A DNA stretch of 64,000 nucleotides from Motilibacter peucedani (GCF_003634695.1 NZ_RBWV01000016.1:124001-188000), one strand, 5' to 3'. Shown: positions 1-7,460, counted from the first letter of the stretch. The notes: generated by a model not told the origin, from the sequence alone. Numbers and translations are program-made.

Positions 1-180
1 CTGCTCGCCCACCAGGGCGACCCGCGCGGTCGGCGAGCCGGAGGAGAACACCACCTGGGTGGCCGGCTCCCACAGCTCGCAGCCGCGGCAGGCAGGGGCG
101 GCCGAGCGGAGCCCGTCGAGGCCAACCCCCGCCGGCACCCACTGCGCCGCTCCGGGTCGTGCCTCGCTCGGTGCGCTCAT
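1..180 (-). CDS. UdgX/family-4 type uracil-DNA glycosylase, N-terminal fragment
   Basis: Only the first 60 codons are present; the gene runs off the left edge. The ATG (178-180) overlaps the TGA of the upstream gene as ATGA, so it is the last visible gene of a ParA operon. The readable N-terminus has a CxxC pair (CRGCEL) followed by ATQVVFSSG and RVALVGEQ, the order found in family-4 and UdgX glycosylases: two of the four Fe-S cluster cysteines, then the start of the GEQPG uracil-pocket motif. These enzymes remove or trap uracil in DNA; which subtype this is depends on residues outside the window. The family call rests on a short stretch but the motif order is characteristic. Confidence 0.75.
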   Translation of the reverse strand, partial: MSAPSEARPGAAQWVPAGVGLDGLRSAAPACRGCELWEPATQVVFSSGSPTARVALVGEQ

Positions 181-473
181 CGCTGCAGCCAGCTCCGGAT
201 CAGGTGGTAGGTCGCGTCCTCGGCGGTGTACCCGGCGGCCTCCGCCTGCGAACGCAGCCTCTTGCGCAGCGAGCGAGGCAGCCGGACCGTCAGCGTGACG
301 ACCTCGTCCTTGCCCTTCTTCGGGCGCTTGTCGGGCTTCTCGGTGGGCCGGTCGCGCGTCGTCTCGCGGGCTGGCGGCAGCTGCGCCTCGAAGGAGGTGA
401 GCCGCTCCGGGGCCGGGCGGGCGGTGCCGCCGGCGCCGGTGCGGAACGCCGGCCTCGGGCGGGGGTCGGTCAC
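177..473 (-). CDS. Small ribbon-helix-helix-like DNA-binding partner of ParA
   Basis: 98 aa starting at GTG 473, which overlaps the parA stop as GTGA; its own TGA overlaps the next ATG. The first ~55 residues are Pro/Arg/Thr-rich and probably disordered. The last ~40 residues (from VTLTVRLPRSLRKRL) read as a basic beta-strand followed by two helices, the layout of CopG/Arc ribbon-helix-helix domains. Small RHH proteins next to a ParA ATPase often act as the centromere-binding or repressor partner; that role is inferred from position. No standard parS-like sequence was recognised nearby. The GTG is chosen because of the 4-nt overlap; upstream extension would run antisense-like through parA. 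Confidence 0.7.
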   Translation of the reverse strand: MTDPRPRPAFRTGAGGTARPAPERLTSFEAQLPPARETTRDRPTEKPDKRPKKGKDEVVTLTVRLPRSLRKRLRSQAEAAGYTAEDATYHLIRSWLQR

Positions 474-1300
474 CTGCGACCTGCCTTCCTGGACGAGCGC
501 CCCGCGAGCGGTCCCGAGCCGAGGTCGGTGCCCAGCAGGTGGGTCAGGTGCGCGTCGAAGGCGGCGGCCGCCTCCCGGGCTCCCGGCGAGCGCAGCGCCT
601 GCACCGGCAGGTAGGCGCCGGCAGCCTGCTGCAGCGCGCTGCGGTCGAGCACCGGCGGCTCGAGCAGCAGCTCGGGGAAGGCCTCGCGCAGCTCGCCCAG
701 CCGGTGCCGGTGCTCGGCCGAGCGCGGCCGCACCCGGTTGACGACGATGCCCGCCGCGGCCAGCCGCAGGTTCGAGCCCTGCCGCACCGCCTCGACCGCG
801 TCGAGCGCCTGGGCCGCGCCGTGCAGGGCGAACAGCGCCGGCTCGGTGACGACGAGCGCGCGGTCGGACGCTGCCAGCGCGTTGCGCGTCAGGTGCCCGA
901 GCGCGGGCGGGCAGTCGAGCAGCACCAGCGCCGGGGCGGGGGAGCCGTCGGCGTAGCCGGCGTCGAGGCGCCCGAGCGCGCGGCGCAGCCGCAGCGGGTC
1001 GCGGTCGCCGGCCGCCTCGCGGGCCGACAGCGAGGTCTCGGAGACGACGACGCGTACGTCTGCCCCCCACCCGCTCGGCACCGCAGCCGCCGCGACGGCG
1101 CCGGAGCGCGCCTGGTCGAGGACGTCGGCGGCGGTCAGCGCCGCGGCGTCCGGATCGAGCACGGTCGAGGCGTTGGACTGCGGGTCGAGGTCCAGGACGA
1201 GCACGCGTACGCCGCGGCGCAGTGCCGCGCCCGCCAGCCCGAGGGTCACCGTCGTCTTGCCCACGCCGCCCTTGAGGCTGACGACGGAGATGACGATCAC
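470..1300 (-). CDS. parA: ParA/MinD-family P-loop ATPase
   Basis: 276 aa. The N-terminus carries the deviant Walker A motif KGGVGKTT (residues 10-17) preceded by MIVISVVSL, then the ParA DLDPQSNAS motif and LLDCPPALG (Walker B region), and IVVNRVRPRS. These ATPases dimerise on nonspecific DNA to position cargo such as plasmids, chromosome origins or protein clusters. The GTG start (1298-1300) lies 7 nt after a TAGGCT -10-like hexamer (1308-1313, minus strand) with no Shine-Dalgarno, suggesting a leaderless mRNA. It is first of a parA - RHH - UdgX operon and no ParB-type protein is adjacent, so it is an orphan system and not the chromosomal parAB at the origin. Confidence 0.9.
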   Translation of the reverse strand: MIVISVVSLKGGVGKTTVTLGLAGAALRRGVRVLVLDLDPQSNASTVLDPDAAALTAADVLDQARSGAVAAAAVPSGWGADVRVVVSETSLSAREAAGDRDPLRLRRALGRLDAGYADGSPAPALVLLDCPPALGHLTRNALAASDRALVVTEPALFALHGAAQALDAVEAVRQGSNLRLAAAGIVVNRVRPRSAEHRHRLGELREAFPELLLEPPVLDRSALQQAAGAYLPVQALRSPGAREAAAAFDAHLTHLLGTDLGSGPLAGRSSRKAGRR

Positions 1301-1315
1301 CGAGCGGAGCCTAGG

Positions 1316-1338
1316 GCCCGCGCGGTGCCGACGCGGGC
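1316..1338 (-). terminator. Perfect 7-bp inverted repeat between phr and parA
   Basis: GCCCGCG (1316-1322) and CGCGGGC (1332-1338) form a perfect stem with a 9-nt loop, directly after the photolyase stop and immediately upstream of the parA -10-like hexamer (1308-1313). It may be the phr terminator, but it lacks a T-run; because it sits in the parA -35/-10 spacer it could equally be an operator for the ParA/RHH pair. Confidence 0.4.
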
Positions 1339-1346
1339 AGGCGCGC

Positions 1347-2708
1347 TCAGGAGCGGGTCGCCTCGTAGCGGCGCAGCGCCTCGAGCCGCTCGGCCGCGTG
1401 GTCGACGATGCGCTCGGGGTAGCCCTCGCGCAGCCCGCCCGGCAGCAGCCAGGGCTCGTGGACCGCCTTGCCCGGCACGCCGCGCAGCTCGGGCACGTAG
1501 CGGCGGACGTAGTCGCCGTCGGGGTCGTACTGCTTGCCCTGCGTCACCGGGTTGAAGACGCGGAAGTAAGGCGCCGCGTCGGTGCCGGTGCCCGCCACCC
1601 ACTGCCAGCCGTGGTTGTTGCTCGCGAGGTCGCCGTCGCGCAGCCCGCGCATGAAGTGGCGGGCGCCCAGCCCCCAGTCGACGTGCAGGTCCTTCACGAG
1701 GAAGGACGCGACGACCATGCGCACCCGGTTGTGCACCCACCCGACGGCGGCGAGCTGGCGCATCCCGGCGTCGACGAACGGGTAGCCGGTGCGCCCCTGC
1801 GCCCAGGCCGTGAACCGCCGGTCGGCGTCGGCGCCCTCGTCGAGCTGGATGCCGGCCATGTCCGGCTTGAGCGAGCGGCGGGCGCTCTCGGGCTGCCGCC
1901 AGAGGACGTCGGCGTAGAACTCGCGCCAGCACAGCTCGTTGCGGTAGGTCGTGGGGCTCTTGCCCGGCAACCCGGCCAGGTCGGCGAGCAGGGTCCGCGG
2001 GTGCACCTCGCCGTACTTCAGGTGCGCGGACATCGCCGAGGTGCCGTCGAGGTCGGGCCGGTTGCGGGTGTCGGCGTAGTCGCGCAGCGCGCCGTCGCGG
2101 AACGCCCGCCACCTGGCCAGGGCCGCGCGCTCGCCGACCGGAGGCAGCTCCACCTCGGCGATGTCCGGCTCCGCGGGGACGCCGTCGCCGCGCAGGTGTG
2201 CGAACGACGGCTTGCGCGGCGAGGCGACCGGCGCCGGCCAGCCGTGCTGCGCCCACGCGCGCGCGAAGGGGCTGAAGACGCGGTAGCCCTCGCCCGAGCC
2301 GTTGACCACGGTGCCGGGGTCGACGGCGTAGGGGCTGCCCGTGCGCACGAGCGCGCGGTCGCCGCTCGCGCGCAGCGCCTGCTCGACGGCGGCGTCGCGG
2401 GCACGGCCGTGGACGCCGAAGTCGGCGGCGACGTGCACCGCGCCCGCCTCCACCTCGGCGGCGACGGAGGGTACGACCGTGGCCGGGTCGCCGTGGCGCA
2501 CGACCAGCGCGCCGTCGAGGCTCTCGTCGAGCGCGTGCAGCGAGCGCACCAGCCAGGCGCGCCGCACGTCGCCCGACGGCCCCCACAGCGCGGGGTCGAC
2601 GACGAACAGCGGGACCACCTGCTCGCCGTCGGCCACCGCGGCCCGCAGCGCGGGGTTGTCGCGCACGCGCAGGTCGCGCCGGAACCACATCACGCTCGCC
2701 TTCGCCAC
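1347..2708 (-). CDS. phr: Class I cyclobutane pyrimidine dimer photolyase / cryptochrome
   Basis: 453 aa, full length for the family. The N-terminal alpha/beta antenna domain starts with the typical VMWFRRDLRVRDNPAL; the C-terminal FAD domain includes TSAMSAHLKYGEVHPR, CWREFYADVLW, GRTGYPFVDAGMRQL and NNHGWQWVAGTG, the FAD- and dimer-pocket motifs of photolyases. The enzyme uses blue light and reduced FAD to split pyrimidine dimers. The GTG start (2708) is 6 nt downstream of TAGCGT (2715-2720, minus strand), so the transcript is probably leaderless. It is divergent from ideR and upstream of the parA operon, which ends in another DNA-repair gene. Confidence 0.95.
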   Translation of the reverse strand: MAKASVMWFRRDLRVRDNPALRAAVADGEQVVPLFVVDPALWGPSGDVRRAWLVRSLHALDESLDGALVVRHGDPATVVPSVAAEVEAGAVHVAADFGVHGRARDAAVEQALRASGDRALVRTGSPYAVDPGTVVNGSGEGYRVFSPFARAWAQHGWPAPVASPRKPSFAHLRGDGVPAEPDIAEVELPPVGERAALARWRAFRDGALRDYADTRNRPDLDGTSAMSAHLKYGEVHPRTLLADLAGLPGKSPTTYRNELCWREFYADVLWRQPESARRSLKPDMAGIQLDEGADADRRFTAWAQGRTGYPFVDAGMRQLAAVGWVHNRVRMVVASFLVKDLHVDWGLGARHFMRGLRDGDLASNNHGWQWVAGTGTDAAPYFRVFNPVTQGKQYDPDGDYVRRYVPELRGVPGKAVHEPWLLPGGLREGYPERIVDHAAERLEALRRYEATRS

Positions 2709-2796
2709 GCCCCGACGCTAGGCCCCCGCGTCCCGCGCAGCACGTCGGGCTCGGCACACCGGACGGGGGTTGTCCGGACAGAGCACACTTGTAGGC
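2709..2796. promoter_or_regulatory. Divergent phr / ideR promoter region with two leaderless -10 elements
   Basis: 88 bp. For phr, TAGCGT (2715-2720, minus strand) lies 6 nt from the GTG. For ideR, CACACT (2784-2789) lies 7 nt from GTG 2797. Neither start has a Shine-Dalgarno at the expected distance. A short palindromic TGTCCGGACA lies at 2771-2780, just upstream of the ideR -10, and could be a regulator site. No obvious IdeR iron box was recognised. Confidence 0.55.
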
Positions 2797-3576
2797 GTGA
2801 GCGACCTCATCGACACGACCGAGATGTACCTCCGGACTATCTACGAGCTCGAGGAGGAGGGCGTGCCGCCGATGCGCGCGCGCATCGCCGAGCGGCTCGG
2901 CCAGAGCGGCCCGACGGTCAGCCAGACGGTCTCGCGCATGCAGCGCGGCGGGCTGGTCGACCTCGGCGAGGGCAACCGGCTGGTCCTCACGGCGGTCGGC
3001 CAGGCGACGGCCATGCGCGTCATGCGCAAGCACCGGCTCGCCGAGTGCCTGCTCGTCTCGGTCATCGGCCTCGACTGGGAGCACGTCCACGAGGAGGCGT
3101 GCCGGTGGGAGCACGTCATGAGCGAGGCCGTCGAGCGCCGCCTGCTCGAGCTGCTCGACCACCCCACGCACTCGCCCTACGGCAACCCGATCCCCGGGCT
3201 CGACGAGCTCGGCGACGCCGACCCGCACGAGGCCTTCCGCGAGGGGCTGGTGCCCCTGCCCTCGGCCGCGGTCTCGGAGGAGACCCGCTCGGTCGTCGTG
3301 CGCCGGCTCGGCGAGCCGGTCCACGACCCGGACGCGCTCGCGGTCCTGCGGCGCATCGGCGTGCAGCCGGGCGCCGTCGTCTCCGTGCGCCGCACCCCCA
3401 CCGGGGTGCTCGTGGCCTCCGGCGGCGAGAGCGCCGAGCTCACCGACGCCATCGCGGCGCACGTCTTCGTCGCCGCGGGCTCGATGCCGCTCGACGTGCC
3501 GGCCGGTGCAGGTCTGGAGGAGGCCGGGCTCGCCGACGCGGGCTTCGAGGAGGCGGCGTCCGTGTCGCGGGGGTGA
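2797..3576 (+). CDS. ideR: DtxR/IdeR-family iron-dependent transcriptional regulator
   Basis: 259 aa from the GTG at 2797; an upstream in-frame ATG at 2770 is rejected because it lies before the -10 element and homologues begin DLIDTTEMYLR. The N-terminal winged helix (1-70, QSGPTVSQTVSRM recognition helix) is followed by the dimerisation domain and a C-terminal SH3-like domain. All ligands used by IdeR/DtxR are present with the same numbering: Met10, His79, Glu83, His98, Cys102, Glu105, His106. With Fe2+ bound, such proteins repress siderophore and iron-uptake genes and activate storage genes. The C-terminal tail after the SH3 domain is about 25 residues longer than usual and acidic/alanine-rich. 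Confidence 0.95.
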   Translation: MSDLIDTTEMYLRTIYELEEEGVPPMRARIAERLGQSGPTVSQTVSRMQRGGLVDLGEGNRLVLTAVGQATAMRVMRKHRLAECLLVSVIGLDWEHVHEEACRWEHVMSEAVERRLLELLDHPTHSPYGNPIPGLDELGDADPHEAFREGLVPLPSAAVSEETRSVVVRRLGEPVHDPDALAVLRRIGVQPGAVVSVRRTPTGVLVASGGESAELTDAIAAHVFVAAGSMPLDVPAGAGLEEAGLADAGFEEAASVSRG

Positions 3577-3630
3577 AACGCCGGTGAACTGTGGCGTGCG
3601 CCACTTCGACGCGCAAACACCCCGGGGCTC

Positions 3631-3660
3631 TGGACGCGGGCCGTGACCCTCCCGTAACCT
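3631..3660 (+). promoter_or_regulatory. Candidate promoter of the riboswitch transcript
   Basis: TGGACG (3631-3636) and TAACCT (3655-3660) are spaced by 18 nt and would start transcription near 3667, about 35 nt before the aptamer. The rest of 3577-3700 shows no gene. Confidence 0.4.
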
Positions 3661-3700
3661 CCGACGTGCCTCCACCAACCGGCGGAGGCGCTTCCGGTCG

Positions 3701-3868
3701 GACGCCGAGTCCTGCCCCGGGCGGAAGCAGGGCCGTCTCGAGCGACCGTTCGGCAGGAGCGGGGGACCCACGTGATGTGGGCGCTCTTCGGAGCGTCCTT
3801 GGGGTGAAGTCGCGACAGCGACCGGGTGACTCTTCCACCCGAACCCGACAGCTCACCTCGCAGGCGTC
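3701..3868 (+). promoter_or_regulatory. c-di-AMP riboswitch (ydaO-yuaA class)
   Basis: This 5' leader carries the conserved blocks of the actinobacterial ydaO class in order: CGCCGAGTCCTGCC (from 3703), GAGCGGGGGACCCA (3757-3770), TTGGGGTGAAGTCGCGACAG (3809 on), CCACCCGAACCCGACAGCT (3836 on). P1 closes perfectly: GACGCC (3701-3706) with GGCGTC (3863-3868). The class binds two c-di-AMP molecules and lowers expression of cell-wall hydrolases, osmolyte and K+ transport genes. Here it precedes an NlpC/P60 hydrolase. Only two nucleotides separate P1 from the Shine-Dalgarno AGAAGGA (3871-3877), leaving no room for a separate terminator, which points to translational control (inference). Confidence 0.93.
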
Positions 3869-3883
3869 GGAGAAGGACTACGC

Positions 3884-4939
3884 GTGTCGTCTGCCGTCGT
3901 CGTGCGCCCGCTCGCCCTGGGGACACCTTCCGACCACCTCATCGAGGTGGTCCCGGCACCTGTTCTGCCCTCTCGCACTCCCGCCGAACCGCGCGGCCGC
4001 CGCCGCGCCGGCGCCCACCGCCGGCCCTCGACCGCCGGCCGCACCGCTGCCCGCGCGGCCGTCGTCCCCGCTGTCGCCGCCGCCCTGGCCGCCCCCGTGG
4101 TCGGCGCCGGCGCCGCGCACGCGGCCCCCGGCTCGCACTCCTCGGCCCGCCTGGTGCACGCGACCACGACCGGCGCCCGCTCGGCCGTCGCCGCGCACAC
4201 CTCGCTGCTGAAGGCCTCGCCCTCGGTGACGCGCGTGGTCACGAGCCACCCGTCCCTCGACGGCAAGGCCCGCGGCGGCGCCGTCCGCTTCGTCCAGCGC
4301 CGCCTCGGCGTCAAGCCGACCGGCAAGTTCGGCACCGCGACCTCGCGGGCCGTCGCGCGGCTGCAGCGGGCCGCGGGCCTGCAGGTCACCGGGGTCGTCG
4401 ACTCCGCCACCTGGCGCGCGCTCGGCGTGGGCTCGCACTCGACCAGCCCGGTCCGCACCCGCACCGCCGCCAAGAGCACCACCGCCAAGAGCACCACCGC
4501 GAAGAGCTCGGCGAAGAGCTCCGACCGCGTCGTCGCCAAGGCCGACAGCGGCCGCTCGGTCCGTCTCGAGAACGGCCCCGGCAGCCTCGCCTTCGGCAAG
4601 CTGGTCCTCGCCGCCGCCCGGCACAACGCCGGCGGGCCCTACCGCTACGGCGGCACCTCGCCCCGCGGCTTCGACTGCTCGGGCTACGTGAGCTACGTCT
4701 TCCGCCAGCTCGGCGTCTCGCTGCCGCACTCCTCGGGCGCCATCCGCGGCGAGGTCAAGAAGATCTCGCGCTCGCAGGTCCGCCCCGGCGACCTCGTCTT
4801 CGTCTCGAAGCACGGCCGCACCAGCCACGTCGCGATCTACGCGGGGGGTGGCTACTGGTACGAAGCCAGCCACCCCGGCAAGCCGGTCGGCAAGAACAAG
4901 GCCTGGACCTCGTCGGTCAGCTACGGCCGGGTCGCCTGA
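3884..4939 (+). CDS. Secreted NlpC/P60 peptidoglycan hydrolase with peptidoglycan-binding domain
   Basis: 351 aa. GTG 3884 has AGAAGGA 6 nt upstream. A long basic N-region (about 55 residues) leads into a hydrophobic segment ending AHA-AP, a signal peptidase I-type site. A PG_binding_1 domain follows (about 128-190, VRFVQRRLGVKPTGKFG ... DSATWRALG), then a Lys/Thr/Ser linker with KSTTA repeats, then NlpC/P60 (about 230-345) with catalytic Cys265 (FDCSGYV), His315 (SHVAIYAG) and His330. It should cleave D-gamma-glutamyl-diaminopimelate bonds in stem peptides. The c-di-AMP riboswitch directly upstream ties its synthesis to turgor/c-di-AMP status, as known for Rpf-type hydrolases in Streptomyces. 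Confidence 0.95.
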   Translation: MSSAVVVRPLALGTPSDHLIEVVPAPVLPSRTPAEPRGRRRAGAHRRPSTAGRTAARAAVVPAVAAALAAPVVGAGAAHAAPGSHSSARLVHATTTGARSAVAAHTSLLKASPSVTRVVTSHPSLDGKARGGAVRFVQRRLGVKPTGKFGTATSRAVARLQRAAGLQVTGVVDSATWRALGVGSHSTSPVRTRTAAKSTTAKSTTAKSSAKSSDRVVAKADSGRSVRLENGPGSLAFGKLVLAAARHNAGGPYRYGGTSPRGFDCSGYVSYVFRQLGVSLPHSSGAIRGEVKKISRSQVRPGDLVFVSKHGRTSHVAIYAGGGYWYEASHPGKPVGKNKAWTSSVSYGRVA

Positions 4940-4952
4940 CCCGACGCCACCG

Positions 4953-5021
4953 CGCGGGACCACCCCCCTCCTGGTCCCGCGACCCGACGCCCCGCCGCCC
5001 GTCCTGGGCTGCGGGGCGTCG
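4953..5021. terminator. Two strong hairpins between convergent genes
   Basis: Hairpin 1: CGCGGGACCA (4953-4962) with TGGTCCCGCG (4972-4981), 10 bp, 9-nt loop. Hairpin 2: CGACGCCCCGC (4985-4995) with GCGGGGCGTCG (5011-5021), 11 bp. They fill the gap between the NlpC/P60 gene and the convergent phosphatase gene and probably act as a bidirectional terminator; no T-tract, as is usual in such GC-rich genomes. Confidence 0.75.
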
Positions 5022-5040
5022 GTGCGTCCGCGCCCGGCCG

Positions 5041-5622
5041 CTAGGCCCAGGCGCGGGCAGGCACGTTCCAGGCGGTGACGGCCGGCCGGCCGTGCTCTCG
5101 GCCCAGCGTGGCGACGGTGCCCGTGTCGAGCACGAAGCCGCTCCCGGCCGCCGGCTCGAGCTCGAGCCAGCGGGCCGTGAGCACCCGCAGCAGGTGGCCG
5201 TGCGCCACCAGGCACGCGTCCTGCCCGGCGTCCAGCGCCGGACGCACCCGGTCGAGCACGCGGTCGGTGCGGGCGCCCACCGCGGCCGCGCTCTCGCCGC
5301 CGGGAGCGCCGTCGTGCCACATGTCCCACGACCCGACGCGCTCGAGGATCTGCGGCGTGGTGATGCCCTCGTAGTCGCCGTAGTCCCACTCGACGAGGTC
5401 GGCGTCGGTCTCGGGCTGCAGGCCGGCGAGCTCGGCCGTCGTGACGGCTCGGGCCAGCGGGCTGGCCAGCACGAGCCCGAAGTCGAAGGCCGCGACGGCC
5501 GGGCGCAGGCTGCGCGCCTGCTGCTCGCCCCGCCCGGTCAGCGGGACGTCGGTGCGCCCGGTGTGGCGGCCGTCGCGCGACCACTCGGTCTCGCCGTGGC
5601 GGAGCAGGACCAGCGTCGGCAT
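5041..5622 (-). CDS. Histidine phosphatase (phosphoglycerate mutase-like) family protein
   Basis: 193 aa. The N-terminus LVLLRHGETEWSRDGRHTGR contains the catalytic RHGE motif; the second His lies in VAHGHLLRVLTARW, and DYGDYEGITTPQI holds the proton-donor region. These are the marks of broad-specificity phosphatases of the dPGM superfamily; the substrate cannot be told. Start chosen at ATG 5622 (MPTLVLLRHGE) with an AGAGGTG Shine-Dalgarno; a longer reading frame exists upstream but lacks conserved sequence and would run through the divergent small gene. Confidence 0.9.
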   Translation of the reverse strand: MPTLVLLRHGETEWSRDGRHTGRTDVPLTGRGEQQARSLRPAVAAFDFGLVLASPLARAVTTAELAGLQPETDADLVEWDYGDYEGITTPQILERVGSWDMWHDGAPGGESAAAVGARTDRVLDRVRPALDAGQDACLVAHGHLLRVLTARWLELEPAAGSGFVLDTGTVATLGREHGRPAVTAWNVPARAWA

Positions 5623-5685
5623 GGGGAGGCACCTCTCGTCGGCGGGGCAGGGACGTCGGGGAGCGCGTCGCGCACACTGGGTGTC

Positions 5686-5814
5686 ATGCACGATCCGCTG
5701 CTCCCCGACACCACCACCGACGAGCGCGACGAGGGCTGGGGCGAGCGCCCCGAGCCCAGCGACGCCGACGACGAGCGCCTGCGCCGCGAGGTGCCGCCCC
5801 ACCACGGCGACTAG
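5686..5814 (+). CDS. 42-aa acidic conserved actinobacterial protein
   Basis: A short ORF: MHDPLLPDTTTDERDEGWG ... DERLRREVPPHHGD. The composition (Asp/Glu-rich, a central GWGE, a terminal RxxPPHHGD) matches small uncharacterised proteins that recur in Actinobacteria, which I recall but cannot verify here. CACACT (5673-5678) is 7 nt before the ATG, the same leaderless promoter arrangement seen at many genes of this window, which supports it being expressed. It is divergent from the phosphatase gene and convergent with mscL. Function unknown. Confidence 0.75.
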   Translation: MHDPLLPDTTTDERDEGWGERPEPSDADDERLRREVPPHHGD

Positions 5815-5832
5815 CCTGGCACGGCGACCAGC

Positions 5833-6219
5833 TCAGCCGTTGCGCTGGGCGAGCAGCGCGTCGCGGATCTCGCGCAGCACGATGACGTCCTCGGGCACCG
5901 CCGCCGGCGGCGCCTCCTGGCCGCGCTGGAGCCGCTCGAGCAGCTTCTTGGTGGGCACGACGACCAGGAAGTAGACCACCGCGGCGGTGATGAGGAACGT
6001 CAGCGCCGCGTTGATGACCGCCCCGAAGTCGAAGGTCTGCCCGTGCCACTTCTTGGTGCCGCCGGACACGCCGCCGCCGAGGAAGATGTTGATCAGCGGC
6101 TGGAGCAGCGACTTGGTGACCGCCGTGACCAGTGCCGTGAACGCGGTGCCGATGACGACGGCGACCGCGAGGTCGACGACGTTGCCGCGCAGGACGAAGT
6201 CGCGGAACCCCTTGATCAT
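5833..6219 (-). CDS. mscL: Large-conductance mechanosensitive channel
   Basis: 128 aa, close to the family norm. It starts MIKGFRDFVLRGNVVDLAVA, the amphipathic N-helix and pore-lining TM1, has an extracellular loop (about 48-65), TM2 (FLITAAVVYFLVVVP) and a C-terminal cytoplasmic helix with KKLLERL and VLREIRDAL. The pentameric channel opens under membrane tension to release solutes in hypo-osmotic shock. ATG 6219 overlaps the stop of the SAF-domain gene as ATGA, so the two are translationally coupled. A c-di-AMP-controlled cell-wall hydrolase lies 1 kb away, so two turgor-related functions are close but not in one operon. Confidence 0.97.
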   Translation of the reverse strand: MIKGFRDFVLRGNVVDLAVAVVIGTAFTALVTAVTKSLLQPLINIFLGGGVSGGTKKWHGQTFDFGAVINAALTFLITAAVVYFLVVVPTKKLLERLQRGQEAPPAAVPEDVIVLREIRDALLAQRNG

Positions 6220-6965
6220 GGTGCCCTCCGTGTGTCACCGGACCGCCAGGGCGACGGTCCGGGCCGATCATCCCGCGGCACGACCACCAGCGACAGGCGG
6301 GAGCCGGTCGCCGCGCCGACCAGTTGGAGAGCCTCCGCCGGCGTGACGGCCAGCAGGAGCGGACTCGCCGCCGCGGCGCTGCCGAGCAGCCCGGACGGAC
6401 CGGTGCCGGAGGGCGCGGCGAGCACCCGGGCGGCCGCGGCCACGCGCCGTGGAGCTGAGCCTGGAGTCGCCTCGTCGCCGTAGCCCGCGCCGCCGCCGGC
6501 CGCGGCCAGCACGTCGACCCGGTCACCGGCGCGCACGAGCCGTCCCTCGCCCGGGTCGGAGAGCACCACCGGTGCGAGCACTCTCCCCGGGCCGACGGCG
6601 TCGACCAGTCCGGCGCCGGTCAGGCGCAGGTCGGTGACGAACTCGCCGGCGCGCACGCCGGACGCGAGCCGGCGGCCCACGGCCGCGGACAGGTCGAGCG
6701 CCGCGGCCGGCACGAGCGCGGGCGGGACGAGCAGCGTACGCAGGTCGCCCGCACCGAGGACGGCGCCCGCGGGCAGGTCGCGGGCGGCGACGGCAGCGCG
6801 CCGCTGGGCGGGCGCAGGAGGGGCGAGGGCGAGCAGCGCGGCCGCGACGGCCGCCCCGAGGCAGCCGGCGCCGAGCGCGCGACGGTGCCAGCGCAGCCGT
6901 CGCCGCAGCTGCCTCCACGCCGCCCGCGCTCGTCGGGCGAGGTCGTCGGCAGCGGCACGATGCAT
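6216..6965 (-). CDS. SAF-domain membrane protein (CpaB/RcpC-like)
   Basis: 249 aa. A basic cytoplasmic start (about 1-28) leads into one TM helix (about 29-50), then a SAF domain (AVAARDLPAGAVLGAGDLRTLLVPPALVPAAALD) and an RcpC-type beta region (LVRAGDRVDVLAAAGGG ... PLLLAVTPAEALQLVGA). Such proteins relate to Flp pilus assembly protein CpaB, but no tad genes are present, and a stand-alone SAF gene next to mscL is common in Actinobacteria. Its role is unknown. ATG 6965 is 7 nt after TAGCGT (6973-6978, minus strand), so probably leaderless. Confidence 0.8.
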   Translation of the reverse strand: MHRAAADDLARRARAAWRQLRRRLRWHRRALGAGCLGAAVAAALLALAPPAPAQRRAAVAARDLPAGAVLGAGDLRTLLVPPALVPAAALDLSAAVGRRLASGVRAGEFVTDLRLTGAGLVDAVGPGRVLAPVVLSDPGEGRLVRAGDRVDVLAAAGGGAGYGDEATPGSAPRRVAAAARVLAAPSGTGPSGLLGSAAAASPLLLAVTPAEALQLVGAATGSRLSLVVVPRDDRPGPSPWRSGDTRRAP

Positions 6966-7069
6966 GCGCCGGACGCTAGGGGCCGGCGGCCCCCCGCGTC
7001 AGCGCACGGGCGCGGCCCTGTGGACGACCGACGGGTGGCTCGCGGCCGGCTGTGGACGAGCGGGGCCGC

Positions 7070-7432
7070 TCAGGCGGCGCTGGTGCCCGACGTCGGGGGC
7101 GTCGACGAGCTGGACGATGCCGACGAGGTGGAGGAGCTCGACGAGCTGGAGCCGGAGTCCGACGACGAGGACGCGGCGGGGGTGCTGCTCGAGGGCGACG
7201 CAGCCGACGAGTCGGAGCCGCCGGAGCTCGAGCTGCCCGACCCCTTGGCCGAGGAGGAGCGGCTGTCGGTGCGGTAGAAGCCCGAGCCCTTGAAGACGAC
7301 GCCGACGTTCGAGTAGACCTTGCGCAGCTTCTGCCCGCACTCGGGGCACTCGGTCAGCGCGTCGTCGCTGAACGACTGGACCGCTTCGAAGCGGTGGTCG
7401 CAGGCGGTGCAGGCGTACTGGTACGTGGGCAC
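7070..7432 (-). CDS. ruc: FmdB-type zinc-ribbon protein, Ruc-like redox-regulated chaperone
   Basis: 120 aa from GTG 7432 (VPTYQYACTACDHRFEAVQ), preceded by a GGAGGA Shine-Dalgarno. Residues 1-55 form the zinc ribbon with CxxC pairs at Cys8/Cys11 and Cys29/Cys32, followed by VGVVFKGSGFYRTDSR; residues from ~56 on are a disordered, strongly serine-rich tail. This is the layout of mycobacterial Rv0991c (Ruc), a redox-regulated chaperone under HrcA control; a CIRCE operator sits just upstream here too. The serine tail is unusually homopolymeric. The neighbours mscL and the SAF gene are shared with the mycobacterial locus. Alternative: an FmdB-family regulator without chaperone activity. Confidence 0.85.
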   Translation of the reverse strand: MPTYQYACTACDHRFEAVQSFSDDALTECPECGQKLRKVYSNVGVVFKGSGFYRTDSRSSSAKGSGSSSSGGSDSSAASPSSSTPAASSSSDSGSSSSSSSTSSASSSSSTPPTSGTSAA

Positions 7433-7460
7433 GAGGTCCTCCGGCGGGGCTGCTCTGCGA

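Noticed and set aside
2770-2796. ATG 2770 as the start of ideR
   Set aside because: It precedes the -10 element, and with GTG 2797 the metal ligands fall at the exact IdeR numbering (Met10, His79, Cys102).
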